From Thermovorax subterraneus (GTDB lineage: Bacteria > Bacillota > Thermosediminibacteria > Thermosediminibacterales > Thermosediminibacteraceae): a DNA stretch of 48,256 nt. How positions within the stretch are numbered: the first letter of the stretch is position 1; every line of letters starts with the position of its first letter. The translations under genes and the position numbers were made by a program. The DNA lies in NCBI GenBank assembly GCA_021608145.1, contig JAKIHM010000020.1:1-48256 (forward strand). The letters run 5' to 3'. The notes below the pieces were generated by a model, which saw nothing but the letters and a program-made list of their open reading frames with translations, was not told where the DNA came from and made no database searches. Positions 26,153-34,505 of this stretch are shown here, piece by piece.

Positions 26153-27313
26153 TCAGCAATCGTCTATTTTACTAGCATATATTTCAATGAGCCTTTTTCC
26201 AGTAGATACGCCAAAATCCCTCAGCGCTTTTTCAAAAGCACTAAAAAACTCGAATATCTTCGATTCTCGTGCATTTTCGCCCATATGACCAATGCGCCAA
26301 ACTTTTCCAGCAAGCTTTCCCCAGCTGCCGGCCATCATTACATTGTATTTTTCCCATAGATGTTTTCTAAAGTCCACGTCATTTATTGTATCAGGTATAT
26401 AAAAAGCAGTTACTGTGTTAGCTTCAGCCCCTATTTTGGGAAATATTTTGAATCCTGCATCCCTTAAAGTTTCCCTTACAGCTCTACTCAATTTTTCGTG
26501 GCGCTTATATATTTCTTTTCCTTCTTCTAGCACCGCAGAAGCTGCTTCAGATAGGGCGAAAATATCCGAGATTGGCGGAGTGTATGGAAATATTTTATCT
26601 TTGAACCACATTTCCTTCCATTTCATGAGATTGGCGTAAAAACTCGGAATGGGATATTTCCTCTTTTCGATTTTAATCCATGCATCCCGGCTTATAGAAA
26701 GGAATGTAAGGCCCGGTGGAGCCGAAAGACACTTCTGCGACCCACCTAAAACAACGTCAATACCCCACTCATCGGGATTGATTTCATGTCCTGCAATTGA
26801 CGAAACCGCATCCACAACTGTTATCAAACCAGCTTCTTTTAAAACGGGGCATATTTCATGGATGGGATTTATCAATCCTGCTGGAGTTTCACAATGGACT
26901 AACGTTGCTATTTTAAATCTGCCGCCGTGTTTAGAGAGAAACTTCTTGACATCCTCGGGCGTGATAGGTTCATCGTATTCTTTTTCAAAAATTGTGACTT
27001 GCCCGCCGTAAAGCGTAGCAAAATCTTTAAAACCTTCGCCAAAGACACCGTTAGCTAAGCATAGCACCTCGTCACCGGGTTCTACTAGGGAAGCCATGGC
27101 TGCTTCCAGACCTAAGATTCCCTCACCACTTAAGATAAGCACATCTTCTTTTGTATTTATGATTTTTTTGAGTTTGTCACAAGTTTCAGAATAAAAGTCA
27201 AAAAAAGCAGAGTCAAGGTCCGGATTAGTTATAGGTCTTGCCATAGCGTTCCTTACTCTCTCACTTATTTCAGTAGGACCTGGCGTCATTATAAGACCAG
27301 TTTTTATACCCAT
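26153..27313 (-). CDS. Class V aminotransferase (alanine-glyoxylate / serine-pyruvate type)
   Basis: A 386-residue fold-type I PLP enzyme. MTPGPTEISERVRNAMARPI and LSGEGILGLEAAMASLV open the family pattern. VVDAVSSIAGHEI holds the PLP-ring Asp168, and LGGSQKCLSAPPG places the Schiff-base Lys at 194. Members use alanine, serine or aspartate with glyoxylate or pyruvate, or act on ureidoglycine (PucG). Substrate cannot be fixed from sequence alone. ATG 27313 has AGGAGG 8 nt upstream. The gene interrupts the usual rnj-tepA neighbourhood and is bracketed by two nearly identical terminators, so it may be a later arrival. Confidence 0.88.
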   Translation of the reverse strand: MGIKTGLIMTPGPTEISERVRNAMARPITNPDLDSAFFDFYSETCDKLKKIINTKEDVLILSGEGILGLEAAMASLVEPGDEVLCLANGVFGEGFKDFATLYGGQVTIFEKEYDEPITPEDVKKFLSKHGGRFKIATLVHCETPAGLINPIHEICPVLKEAGLITVVDAVSSIAGHEINPDEWGIDVVLGGSQKCLSAPPGLTFLSISRDAWIKIEKRKYPIPSFYANLMKWKEMWFKDKIFPYTPPISDIFALSEAASAVLEEGKEIYKRHEKLSRAVRETLRDAGFKIFPKIGAEANTVTAFYIPDTINDVDFRKHLWEKYNVMMAGSWGKLAGKVWRIGHMGENARESKIFEFFSAFEKALRDFGVSTGKRLIEIYASKIDDC

Positions 27314-27359
27314 AAATTTTACCTCCTAGGAAATGATATACAAATTAATTTTGACGCCT

Positions 27360-27393
27360 ATAAAAAGGTATGACCGAACTTTGGCCATACCTT
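27360..27393 (-). terminator. Intrinsic terminator after RNase J
   Basis: Hairpin AAAGGTATG.CC...GG.CATACCTTT, beginning 5 nt after the rnj stop, followed on the minus transcript by UUUUUAUAGG. It shares almost all of its 29-nt core with the terminator at 26101-26129. Confidence 0.8.
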
Positions 27394-27397
27394 TCTC

Positions 27398-29065
27398 TCA
27401 TACTTCCATTATTATCGGCAGAATCATTGGTCTTCTGTGGGTCTGTTCGAATAAAAATTTTCCTAACGTATCTCTTACTTGAGATTTTATCATAGACCAC
27501 TCGGTAATTTTTTCTTCTTGGCATTTTGCCAAGGCCTGCTTTACAATTTCTTTTGATTGTTCCATTAATTCTTCGGATTCCCTAACATAAACAAAACCCC
27601 TTGAGATTATGTCAGGGCCAGCAACTACTTCTGTTGTCTCTTTATCTATTGTCACAACTACTATTAAAATACCATCTTGTGCTAACTGTTTTCTATCTCT
27701 TAGCACTATATTTCCTACATCCCCTACGCCCAACCCATCAACCATGACTTTGCCTGCTGTAACCTTGCCCGCCAACCTAGCTGAATCTTTTGTTAATTCT
27801 ATAACTCTTCCATTTTCTGCAATGAAAATGTTCTTTTCAGGAATTCCTACTTCTTTGGCAAGGTTGGCGTGGTGAATGAGATGTCTATATTCCCCGTGAA
27901 CTGGAACAAAATACCTAGGTTTTACTAAATTCAACATAAGCTTAAGTTCTTCTTGGCTTGCATGTCCAGAAACATGGACGCCCGATATCGCTTCATATAT
28001 GACTTCTGCTCCCTGTTTGAAAAGGTGATCTATCGTCCTTGCGACCAACTTCTCGTTTCCCGGAATTGGAGTTGCTGCTATCAGCACTGTGTCTCCTGGA
28101 ATAATTTCTACTTTCTTATGTTCGGACATGGCCATACGAGTAAGCGCCGACATTGGTTCGCCTTGACTGCCAGTCGTAATTATTACTACTTTTTCTTTAG
28201 AAAGTTTACTTATATCATCTAGCTCCATCATCAAGTTCTTGGGTATTGAAAGATATCCCAAACTGAGAGCAATATTTACAGTATTTACCATGCTACGTCC
28301 CACGACGGCAACCTTTCTTCCAAATTTAAATGCTGCATCGAAAACTTGTTGTATTCTGTGGATGTTTGTTGCAAAGGTTGCAACTATTATCCTCCCCTTT
28401 GCCTTGCTAAATATTTCTTCTATTGTAGCTCCGACAACTTTTTCTGACATGGTATAGCCTTGGCGCTCGGCATTGGTACTGTCTGAAAGCAGCACGAGCA
28501 CGCCCTTTGAACCTAATTCGGCGAGTTTATGGAGGTCTGCTATCTTCCCATCAACCGGAGTTTGATCGAATTTAAAGTCCCCTGTATGGCAAACAGTTCC
28601 TAATGGAGTATGAATAGCTATTCCAACAGAATCAGGGATGCTGTGGTTAACTCTAAAAAATTCCACGGTCAGACTTCCGATTTTCACCGATGCCGGTGGG
28701 TTTATTACATTCATGTTTACACTTTTTTTAAATTTAGCTTCTTTTAATTTGCCTTCAACTAACCCCATTGTTAGTTTAGTTCCGTAAATGGGAGCGTTAA
28801 TCTGTTGTAATACATACGGTAATGCACCTATATGATCTTCGTGACCGTGGGTTATCAGGATTCCTTTTACCATATCTTTATTTTCCACTAAATAAGAAAT
28901 GTCCGGTATCACCATGTCTACTCCAAGCATTTCTTCTTCTGGAAACATAAGACCGGCATCAATGACGAGAATTTCCCGCTCGTATTGGATTACTGTCATA
29001 TTCTTACCTATTTCACCCAATCCACCTAAAGGAATGATAAGTAGCTTTTGTTCATTTTTGGACAA
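27398..29065 (-). CDS. rnj: Ribonuclease J
   Basis: A 555-residue beta-CASP metallo-beta-lactamase RNase with 5'-exo and endonuclease activity in mRNA decay and rRNA maturation. The metal motif HGHEDHIG spans His73-Gly80. Later motifs are FRVNHSIPDSVGIAI, HTGDFKFDQTP, SDSTNAERQGYT, TTGSQGEPMSAL, SGHASQEELKLML and PVHGEYRHL. TTG 29065 follows GGAGG at 10 nt. It occupies the place of B. subtilis rnjB (ymfA), downstream of ymxH. It shares the window with RNase Y and PNPase, so most of the mRNA-decay machinery is encoded here. Confidence 0.96.
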   Translation of the reverse strand: MSKNEQKLLIIPLGGLGEIGKNMTVIQYEREILVIDAGLMFPEEEMLGVDMVIPDISYLVENKDMVKGILITHGHEDHIGALPYVLQQINAPIYGTKLTMGLVEGKLKEAKFKKSVNMNVINPPASVKIGSLTVEFFRVNHSIPDSVGIAIHTPLGTVCHTGDFKFDQTPVDGKIADLHKLAELGSKGVLVLLSDSTNAERQGYTMSEKVVGATIEEIFSKAKGRIIVATFATNIHRIQQVFDAAFKFGRKVAVVGRSMVNTVNIALSLGYLSIPKNLMMELDDISKLSKEKVVIITTGSQGEPMSALTRMAMSEHKKVEIIPGDTVLIAATPIPGNEKLVARTIDHLFKQGAEVIYEAISGVHVSGHASQEELKLMLNLVKPRYFVPVHGEYRHLIHHANLAKEVGIPEKNIFIAENGRVIELTKDSARLAGKVTAGKVMVDGLGVGDVGNIVLRDRKQLAQDGILIVVVTIDKETTEVVAGPDIISRGFVYVRESEELMEQSKEIVKQALAKCQEEKITEWSMIKSQVRDTLGKFLFEQTHRRPMILPIIMEV

Positions 29066-29118
29066 TAAAAAAACACCTCCATTATTCCGATTTTTGTTTC
29101 GATAATTTTTATTTTGTG

Positions 29119-29373
29119 CTATCTTTCTAAATTGATGTCATCTACATCTAAAATTACAGCATCCGGACCAATTTTTCTAATAGAACTCCATGATATCCTC
29201 ATATAATTTTTCTCGCCTAGCGAAAAAAATTTGCTTCTCTTGTTAGGTATTAGTAAGTACTCAATTTTCCCTGATTTTTCATCGATGAGAAGATCGCAAT
29301 TACCTAATATGCCTAATTTAACCCCTTTGCTCAAGTTTATTATGTCCTTTCCGTTTAAATCTCCTAATCGCAT
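29119..29373 (-). CDS. ymxH: YlmC/YmxH family sporulation protein (PRC-barrel)
   Basis: An 84-residue PRC-barrel protein (MRLGDLNGKDIINLSKGVKL, CDLLIDEKSGKIEYLLIPN) of the YlmC/YmxH family found in spore formers. Molecular function is unknown. ATG 29373 is chosen because GGGGGG lies 6 nt upstream. The ATGs at 29379 and 29388 overlap that site or precede it. Order pnp-ylxY-(dut)-ymxH resembles Bacillus. Its ribosome site lies in the 3' arm of a 10-bp hairpin (29383-29405), so translation may be regulated. Confidence 0.85.
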   Translation of the reverse strand: MRLGDLNGKDIINLSKGVKLGILGNCDLLIDEKSGKIEYLLIPNKRSKFFSLGEKNYMRISWSSIRKIGPDAVILDVDDINLER

Positions 29374-29382
29374 AATCATCCC

Positions 29383-29405
29383 CCCCATAAAATTATTTTA
29401 TGGGG
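29383..29405 (-). promoter_or_regulatory. Hairpin sequestering the ymxH ribosome-binding site
   Basis: On the minus transcript CCCCATAAAA pairs perfectly with TTTTATGGGG (loop of 3). The 3' GGGG arm plus two more G is the only plausible Shine-Dalgarno sequence for ymxH. No U-run follows, so it is not a terminator. Confidence 0.65.
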
Positions 29406-29429
29406 AGAACTTATTAAAAATAACTCTCT

Positions 29430-29882
29430 TTATAAACCTGTATGGCCGAAACCTCCGCTTCCCCGTTGAGTTTCTTCCAGAGATTCCACTTCAACTAGTT
29501 CTGCTTTAGCTACTGGAACTATTACTAGTTGAGCTATCCTATCACCCCGCTTTATTGTAAAATTGCCTGTTCCGTGATTGATCAGGATTATTTTTATCTC
29601 TCCTCTATAATCGGCATCTATCGTTCCTGGGCTGTTTAAGAGGGTAATTCCATATTTGGCAGCAAGGCCGCTTCTTGGGCGAATTTGTCCCTCAAAACCA
29701 GGTGGTATTTCAAGTTGTATTCCAGTTGGTATTATTTCGTATTTTCCTGGTTCTATAACTAAATCGTGTTTTACGTTAGCATAGAGGTCCATACCCGAAG
29801 CTAATGATGTCATATATTTTGGCAAGGGTAAATCTTCTGCTCCTCTTATTCTTTTAACTTTTATTTTTACAGTTTTCAACAA
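29430..29882 (-). CDS. dut: dUTP diphosphatase (dUTPase)
   Basis: A 150-residue trimeric dUTPase hydrolysing dUTP to dUMP and PPi. All five family motifs are visible: SGMDLYANV (1), [12 protein letters not shown] (2), [15 protein letters not shown] (3), [13 protein letters not shown] (4) and the C-terminal GSGGFGHTG (5). TTG 29882 follows GGGAGA by 6 nt. It takes the place of the peptidase gene (mlpA) that sits between ylxY and ymxH in Bacillus. Confidence 0.96.
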   Translation of the reverse strand: MLKTVKIKVKRIRGAEDLPLPKYMTSLASGMDLYANVKHDLVIEPGKYEIIPTGIQLEIPPGFEGQIRPRSGLAAKYGITLLNSPGTIDADYRGEIKIILINHGTGNFTIKRGDRIAQLVIVPVAKAELVEVESLEETQRGSGGFGHTGL

Positions 29883-29966
29883 ACGATCTCTCCCTATGTA
29901 GGTTATATTTTTTAATTAAAGTATACATTAATTACCACCGGATTTCAACTCAAGATAAATGAAGGC

Positions 29967-30683
29967 TTAACTCCCTTCTGAGATAAGATCGCTAACAGTT
30001 GTAATTTTGTACCCCTTTTGGTGAAGGTTTTTTATGATGGTAGGTAAAGCAGTTATTGTATCTTCGGTTGGATGCATCAGAACTATCTTTCCATTTCCTG
30101 CATATTTAATTACTTTGTCGACAATATATTTTGTGCCAGGTTTTTTCCAGTCAATAGTATCAATACTCCACATAACCAGTTTATAGTTCAATGCATTTAC
30201 TGCTTTTAAAGTCTGCTTTCCATATTCTCCATAAGGGGGTGCAAAAAGTTCGGTTTTAACTCCAATTATATTTTTAATGATTTCTTCTGCCTTTTTTATT
30301 TCGTCTACATTTTCATCGAAAGAGAGACTGGAGTGATGAGCATGGCTGTAACCGTGATTTCCAATTTCATGCCCTTTAGAATGTATTAACCTTAGTAGAT
30401 CTGGATTTTTTTCCGCCCATCTGCCTTCAATAAAAAAAGTTATTTTAACTCCATTTTCTTCAAATATTTCCAGCATTTTGGGTATATACTCGTTTCCCCA
30501 AGCCACATTACATGTAAAAGCCATAACTTTTTTATCAGTCTCAGCTTGGTAGATTGGCTGCCATAGTGCAGGAAGGTTTTCATCTGGCATATTTGTCTTT
30601 GTAAATATCCAACTTGCGATAAGAATTAAGACGCAAAATACTTTTGCTACATTTCTGGGGATTTTAAAAACATATAACCTCAT
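29967..30683 (-). CDS. ylxY: YlxY-like polysaccharide deacetylase-family protein
   Basis: About 238 residues, with an N-terminal signal anchor (VAKVFCVLILIASWIF) and a NodB-fold domain. The metal-His motif GHEIGNHGYSHAHH is intact. However, motif 1 (normally TFDDG) reads TCNVAWG, and the RxPY motif reads FAPPYG. The usual catalytic Asp and Arg are therefore missing, as in YlxY homologues, and activity is doubtful. ATG 30683 follows a run of six G at 8 nt. The position downstream of pnp matches B. subtilis ylxY. A sporulation-stage wall role is inference. Confidence 0.85.
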   Translation of the reverse strand: MRLYVFKIPRNVAKVFCVLILIASWIFTKTNMPDENLPALWQPIYQAETDKKVMAFTCNVAWGNEYIPKMLEIFEENGVKITFFIEGRWAEKNPDLLRLIHSKGHEIGNHGYSHAHHSSLSFDENVDEIKKAEEIIKNIIGVKTELFAPPYGEYGKQTLKAVNALNYKLVMWSIDTIDWKKPGTKYIVDKVIKYAGNGKIVLMHPTEDTITALPTIIKNLHQKGYKITTVSDLISEGS

Positions 30684-30736
30684 TATGAGTGCCCCCCTTA
30701 AATATAGAAACATAGATTTAGAATTTCGTACCATCT

Positions 30737-30765
30737 ATTATGAATCTTACTTTACTTCTTGACTA
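30737..30765 (-). promoter_or_regulatory. Candidate promoter of ylxY
   Basis: -35 TAGTCA, 17-nt spacer, -10 CATAAT, just after the pnp terminator. Moderate match to sigma-A; a sporulation sigma factor is not excluded. Confidence 0.4.
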
Positions 30766-30771
30766 TTTATG

Positions 30772-30808
30772 ACATAAAAAAACATAAACCGATGAACCTC
30801 GGTTTATG
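30772..30808 (-). terminator. Intrinsic terminator after pnp
   Basis: 10-bp stem CATAAACCGA/TCGGTTTATG (30783-30808, loop of 6) overlapping the pnp stop, followed on the minus transcript by seven U. Confidence 0.88.
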
Positions 30809-32912
30809 CTTCTGCTTTGTTCTTATTTTTAGGTTGTTTTTCTGGAAAAACATCTTTGTGGGAAAGGTTAATTCTACCCTGTTTGTCTATGTCAGTAACT
30901 TTTACCAAAATTTCATCTCCAATTCTTACCACATCTTCTACCCTTTTTACCCGCCCCTTTGATAATTTCGAAATGTGGACGAGACCTTCTTTTCCAGGGA
31001 GAATTTCTACAAATGCTCCAAAATTTGTTATCCTTAAAACTTTACCAAGATATATCTTGCCTACTTCTACATCCTGGGTTATATTTTTAATCATTTCCAG
31101 TGCTTTTTTGCCGGCAGCTTCATTAGGTGCTGCTACATATATTTTGCCGTCATCTTCGATATCAATTTTTACTCCAGTCTCTGAAATGATTTTGTTTATC
31201 ATCTTTCCGCCTGGCCCGATAACATCTCTTATTTTTTCAGGATCAATTACTGTAGTGAATATTCTAGGTGCATAAGGAGATAGTTCACTTCTGGGACTAG
31301 AGATAGTTGCCAGCATCTTTTCTAGGATGTATAGCCGCCCTTCCTTCGCTTGTTCTAATGCTCTTCGCAAGGTATCTGTATCTATCCCTTTGACCTTTAT
31401 ATCCATTTGAATCGCTGTAATTCCTTTAGAAGTCCCCGCGACTTTAAAATCCATATCACCTAAAAAGTCTTCTATCCCTTGAATATCCGATAGTATAGTT
31501 ACTTTGTCATCTTGTTTGATGAGCCCCATAGCAATACCGGCTACAGGGGCTTTTATAGGAACGCCAGCATCCATTAACGCCAGGGTAGAACCGCAAACGC
31601 TAGCCATGGAAGTAGAACCGTTAGAACTTAAGACTTCAGAAACCAATCTTATCGTATACGGGAATTCTTCTTCCGGAGGTATCATGGGTTCTAGAGCTCT
31701 CTCTGCCAATGCGCCGTGGCCGATTTCCCTTCTTCCAGGACCTCTCAACACTCTAGTCTCGCCTGTACTATAAGGCGGAAAATTGTAATGGTGCATGAAT
31801 CTCTTGCTCTCTTCCAATTCCAGCCCATCTAATATTTGGACGTCGCCTAATGCCCCAAGAGTAGCTACTGTCAAAACTTGTGTTTGGCCGCGCGTAAATA
31901 AACCTGAGCCATGTGTTCTAGGTAAAATTCCTACCTCACATGAAATAGGCCTAATCTCATTGCTTTTTCTACCATCGGGTCTTATTCCCTCATAAGTTAT
32001 CATATTCCTTACTTCTTCTTTTAAAATATTGTATAAGATATCTGCAATCTCTTTTTCTTTTTCAGGATAGGTTTCTTGAAAATGGGCAATAGTATCTTCG
32101 TTTATTTTTTGTAAATAGGCTTCCCTTTCCTGCTTATCGTATATTTTTATTGCTTTGAGTATTTCTTCCCTTGCGTATTCTCTTACCGCTTTCTCCAATT
32201 CTGGATCGATTTCTTGAACAGTAAATTCCATCTTAGGTTTTCCAACTTTTGCGATAATTTCTTCCTGGAATTGAACTATTTTCTTTATCTCTTCGTGTCC
32301 AAAATTTATTGCATTTATCATTTCTTCTTCTGTTACTTCATCTGCTCCAGCTTCTACCATTAAGATAGCATCTTTTGTTCCTGCAACAATAAGTCTCAGC
32401 TTGCTTTTCTCATATTGTTCTACCGTCGGATTTATTACGAAATTTCCGTCAACCAAGCCTACCGAAACTGCCCCTACTGGTCCTTCGAAAGGTATATCTG
32501 ATATACAAAGGGCGATAGAAGCACCGTTTATAGCAACAACATCTGGAGTATTATCTTGATCTACGGAAAGGATGGTAGCTATAATCTGTATGTCATTTCT
32601 GAATCCTTTCGGGAAAAGCGGCCTTAGAGGCCTGTCTACAACTCTTGCGGAGAGTATAGCTTTTTCGCTGGGTTTTCCTTCCCTTTTTATAAAACCTCCG
32701 GGAATCTTACCAACGGCATAGAGTCTTTCTTCATAGTCTACTGTTAACGGCAGAAAATCGACACCTTCTCTCGGCTCTTTTGAGGCCGTAGCTGTAACTA
32801 AAACTACTGTGTCGCCATATCTTGCAAGTACAGCCCCATTAGCTTGCTGGGCCATTTTACCTGTTTCTATGATAAAAGGTCTACCTGCTATTTCTGTTTT
32901 AAATACTTCCAA
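30804..32912 (-). CDS. pnp: Polyribonucleotide nucleotidyltransferase (PNPase)
   Basis: A 702-residue PNPase, the phosphorolytic 3'-5' exonuclease of mRNA decay. The first RNase PH domain includes [20 protein letters not shown]. The second (from about 310) includes [19 protein letters not shown] and RRRIGHG-like [17 protein letters not shown] ([20 protein letters not shown]) and S1 ([23 protein letters not shown]) domains follow in the usual order. TTG 32912 follows AAAGGAGG at 11 nt. It lies downstream of rpsO across a terminator, as in most bacteria. Confidence 0.97.
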   Translation of the reverse strand: MEVFKTEIAGRPFIIETGKMAQQANGAVLARYGDTVVLVTATASKEPREGVDFLPLTVDYEERLYAVGKIPGGFIKREGKPSEKAILSARVVDRPLRPLFPKGFRNDIQIIATILSVDQDNTPDVVAINGASIALCISDIPFEGPVGAVSVGLVDGNFVINPTVEQYEKSKLRLIVAGTKDAILMVEAGADEVTEEEMINAINFGHEEIKKIVQFQEEIIAKVGKPKMEFTVQEIDPELEKAVREYAREEILKAIKIYDKQEREAYLQKINEDTIAHFQETYPEKEKEIADILYNILKEEVRNMITYEGIRPDGRKSNEIRPISCEVGILPRTHGSGLFTRGQTQVLTVATLGALGDVQILDGLELEESKRFMHHYNFPPYSTGETRVLRGPGRREIGHGALAERALEPMIPPEEEFPYTIRLVSEVLSSNGSTSMASVCGSTLALMDAGVPIKAPVAGIAMGLIKQDDKVTILSDIQGIEDFLGDMDFKVAGTSKGITAIQMDIKVKGIDTDTLRRALEQAKEGRLYILEKMLATISSPRSELSPYAPRIFTTVIDPEKIRDVIGPGGKMINKIISETGVKIDIEDDGKIYVAAPNEAAGKKALEMIKNITQDVEVGKIYLGKVLRITNFGAFVEILPGKEGLVHISKLSKGRVKRVEDVVRIGDEILVKVTDIDKQGRINLSHKDVFPEKQPKNKNKAEA

Positions 32913-33000
32913 GTAAAATTATCCTCCTTTCCCTTAATTGGAAATATAAATTTTTATTCTACATCATTGTTATTATTTCCTTCTTTGAGCTTTTAAAAAT

Positions 33001-33023
33001 TAAAGCGGGGAATCCCCGCATTA
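33001..33023 (-). terminator. Terminator between rpsO and pnp
   Basis: GC-rich stem GCGGGG/CCCCGC (loop AAT), extended by AT pairs past one mismatch. Followed on the minus transcript by UUUAAUUUUUAAAAG. Probably partial, allowing some pnp read-through. Confidence 0.7.
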
Positions 33024-33025
33024 AC

Positions 33026-33295
33026 CTATTTTCTAAGTTCAAGCTTTTCTATGACATTTTTATATCGCTCTAAATCTTTTTTCTTCAGGTAATTCAAAAG
33101 AGCCCTTCTTTTTCCAACCATTTTTAGGAGTCCGCGACGAGAATGATGGTCTTTCTTGTGTATTTTAAGATGCTCTGTTAATTGGTTAATTCTTTCTGTC
33201 AGAATAGCAATTTGCACTTCTGGAGACCCCGTATCGTTGTCGTGAATTTTAAATTTCTCAATTATCTCGCGCTTTGCTTCTTTATCTAATGCCAC
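33026..33295 (-). CDS. rpsO: Ribosomal protein S15
   Basis: An 89-residue S15, a primary 16S rRNA binder. [40 protein letters not shown] and [20 protein letters not shown] are diagnostic. GTG 33295 is used: AAGGAGG is 8 nt upstream, while the GTG at 33304 is part of the ribosome site. It has its own strong promoter and a leader (33296-33388) that can form a pseudoknot with the ribosome site, suggesting S15 autoregulation. Confidence 0.97.
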   Translation of the reverse strand: MALDKEAKREIIEKFKIHDNDTGSPEVQIAILTERINQLTEHLKIHKKDHHSRRGLLKMVGKRRALLNYLKKKDLERYKNVIEKLELRK

Positions 33296-33388
33296 TTTTT
33301 TCACCTCCTTAACATACTAAAATCCCCTGTAACCCAGTCGATCGTCGGAGGTATCGATTGACCGAGTAAGGGTTCATCAATTCAAGCA
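33296..33388 (-). promoter_or_regulatory. rpsO 5' leader: hairpin whose loop pairs with the ribosome site
   Basis: The minus transcript forms a stacked hairpin: AACC/GGUU (33374-33371 with 33334-33331), CGGUC/GACUG (33364-33360 with 33339-33335) and AUCG/CGAU (33358-33355 with 33344-33341). The 10-nt loop contains UACCUCC, complementary over 7 bp (one G-U) to the Shine-Dalgarno GGAGGUG at 33308-33302. This can form an H-type pseudoknot. E. coli S15 represses itself through a pseudoknot at its ribosome site, which is the model for this call. Confidence 0.65.
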
Positions 33389-33394
33389 AAAACT

Positions 33395-33423
33395 ATTATA
33401 GCATATGAAGATTACGATTACAA
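33395..33423 (-). promoter_or_regulatory. Sigma-A promoter of rpsO
   Basis: -35 TTGTAA (33423-33418), 17-nt spacer, perfect -10 TATAAT (33400-33395), with extended TGC. The 130 nt between it and ribF show nothing else I can name. Confidence 0.8.
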
Positions 33424-33555
33424 GATTATGTAAGCGAATTTAACCTCTCTTTTGTAAACTTGTTCCTTTACTTTTATGCTTAGCACATTCTGCTTAATCT
33501 TAAATCCATTAAGAATTGATAATCCCTCACGTGAAAAATACCGTAATATTTGCCC

Positions 33556-34497
33556 TTAAATACGATCTAATATAGAACGTGCTTTTTCAATATCCATTTT
33601 TACCTGCAATACGAGACTTTCAACATCCCTAAAGGTCTTTTCTTCCCTTATCCTTTCAATAAAATATACTTCGATTTCTTCGCCGTATATTTGCTCATTA
33701 AAATTAAAAATATGAACTTCTAAAGTTATACTACAGGCATTGGCTTTGCTCTTGAAAGTAGGTTTTTGCCCTATATTTGCCACTCCGCGGTAAAGTTTGC
33801 CATTTCGAGATACCAAAACCGCATAAACTCCGAAAGCCGGCTTGATTATTTGAGGTGAAAGGAAGACATTTGCTGTCGGGAATCCTAGTTTTCTCCCTAT
33901 AGCTTCACCCTTTACTACTTTCCCTCGAATGCTAAAAGGCCTGCCTAGCAACGCCCTTGCTTCTTTCATGTTGCCACTTTCAATCATATCCCTAATTATA
34001 GTACTGCTGACAATTCTTCCGTTAACAGCAACAGGAGGTATAATTAAGGTTTCAAAGCCTTTTTGCATTCCTATAGATTTCAGCTTTTCCGCCGTGCCCT
34101 TTCCGCCTTTGCCGAATTGAAAGTTATAACCGACTACTACTAGTTTCGCATCTAATTTTTCAACTAATATACGTTCAACAAACTCCTCGTAAGACATCTG
34201 AGAGAACTTCTTAGAAAAAGGTATGAGCAAGAGATTTTTTACTCCATAGCTTTCAATAAGTTTCTTTTTTTGCTCGAGAGAGGTTATTAACGGTGGAGCA
34301 TCTTTAGGGGATAATATTTTTAAAGGGTGGGGTTCAAAAGTAACAACGAATGATTCGAGGCCTTCTTTATCGGCTCTTGTTACCAGTTCATGTATTAATC
34401 TTTGATGACCCAAATGAACGCCGTCGAAATTCCCCATTCCGCAAGCAGTTGGAGTCTTTACTTCTAAAGCATCATAATTACTGTATACTTTCATCAT
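33556..34497 (-). CDS. ribF: Bifunctional riboflavin kinase / FAD synthetase
   Basis: About 313 residues. The N-terminal FAD synthetase (nucleotidyltransferase) domain has ACGMGNFDGVHLGHQRLI and the late STIIRDMI motif. The C-terminal flavokinase domain has GRKLGFPTANV and VYAVLVSRNGKLYRGVANIG. It converts riboflavin to FMN and FAD. ATG 34497 is preferred over 34509: GAGGT is 5 nt upstream, and no ribosome site precedes 34509. It is the last gene of the rimP operon, 8 nt after truB. Confidence 0.95.
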   Translation of the reverse strand: MMKVYSNYDALEVKTPTACGMGNFDGVHLGHQRLIHELVTRADKEGLESFVVTFEPHPLKILSPKDAPPLITSLEQKKKLIESYGVKNLLLIPFSKKFSQMSYEEFVERILVEKLDAKLVVVGYNFQFGKGGKGTAEKLKSIGMQKGFETLIIPPVAVNGRIVSSTIIRDMIESGNMKEARALLGRPFSIRGKVVKGEAIGRKLGFPTANVFLSPQIIKPAFGVYAVLVSRNGKLYRGVANIGQKPTFKSKANACSITLEVHIFNFNEQIYGEEIEVYFIERIREEKTFRDVESLVLQVKMDIEKARSILDRI

Positions 34498-34505
34498 ACT
34501 CAACC

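Noticed and set aside
33296..33390. T-box riboswitch upstream of rpsO
   Set aside because: No AGGGUGGNACCGCG-type T-box sequence or terminator is present. Loop-to-ribosome-site pairing explains the leader better.
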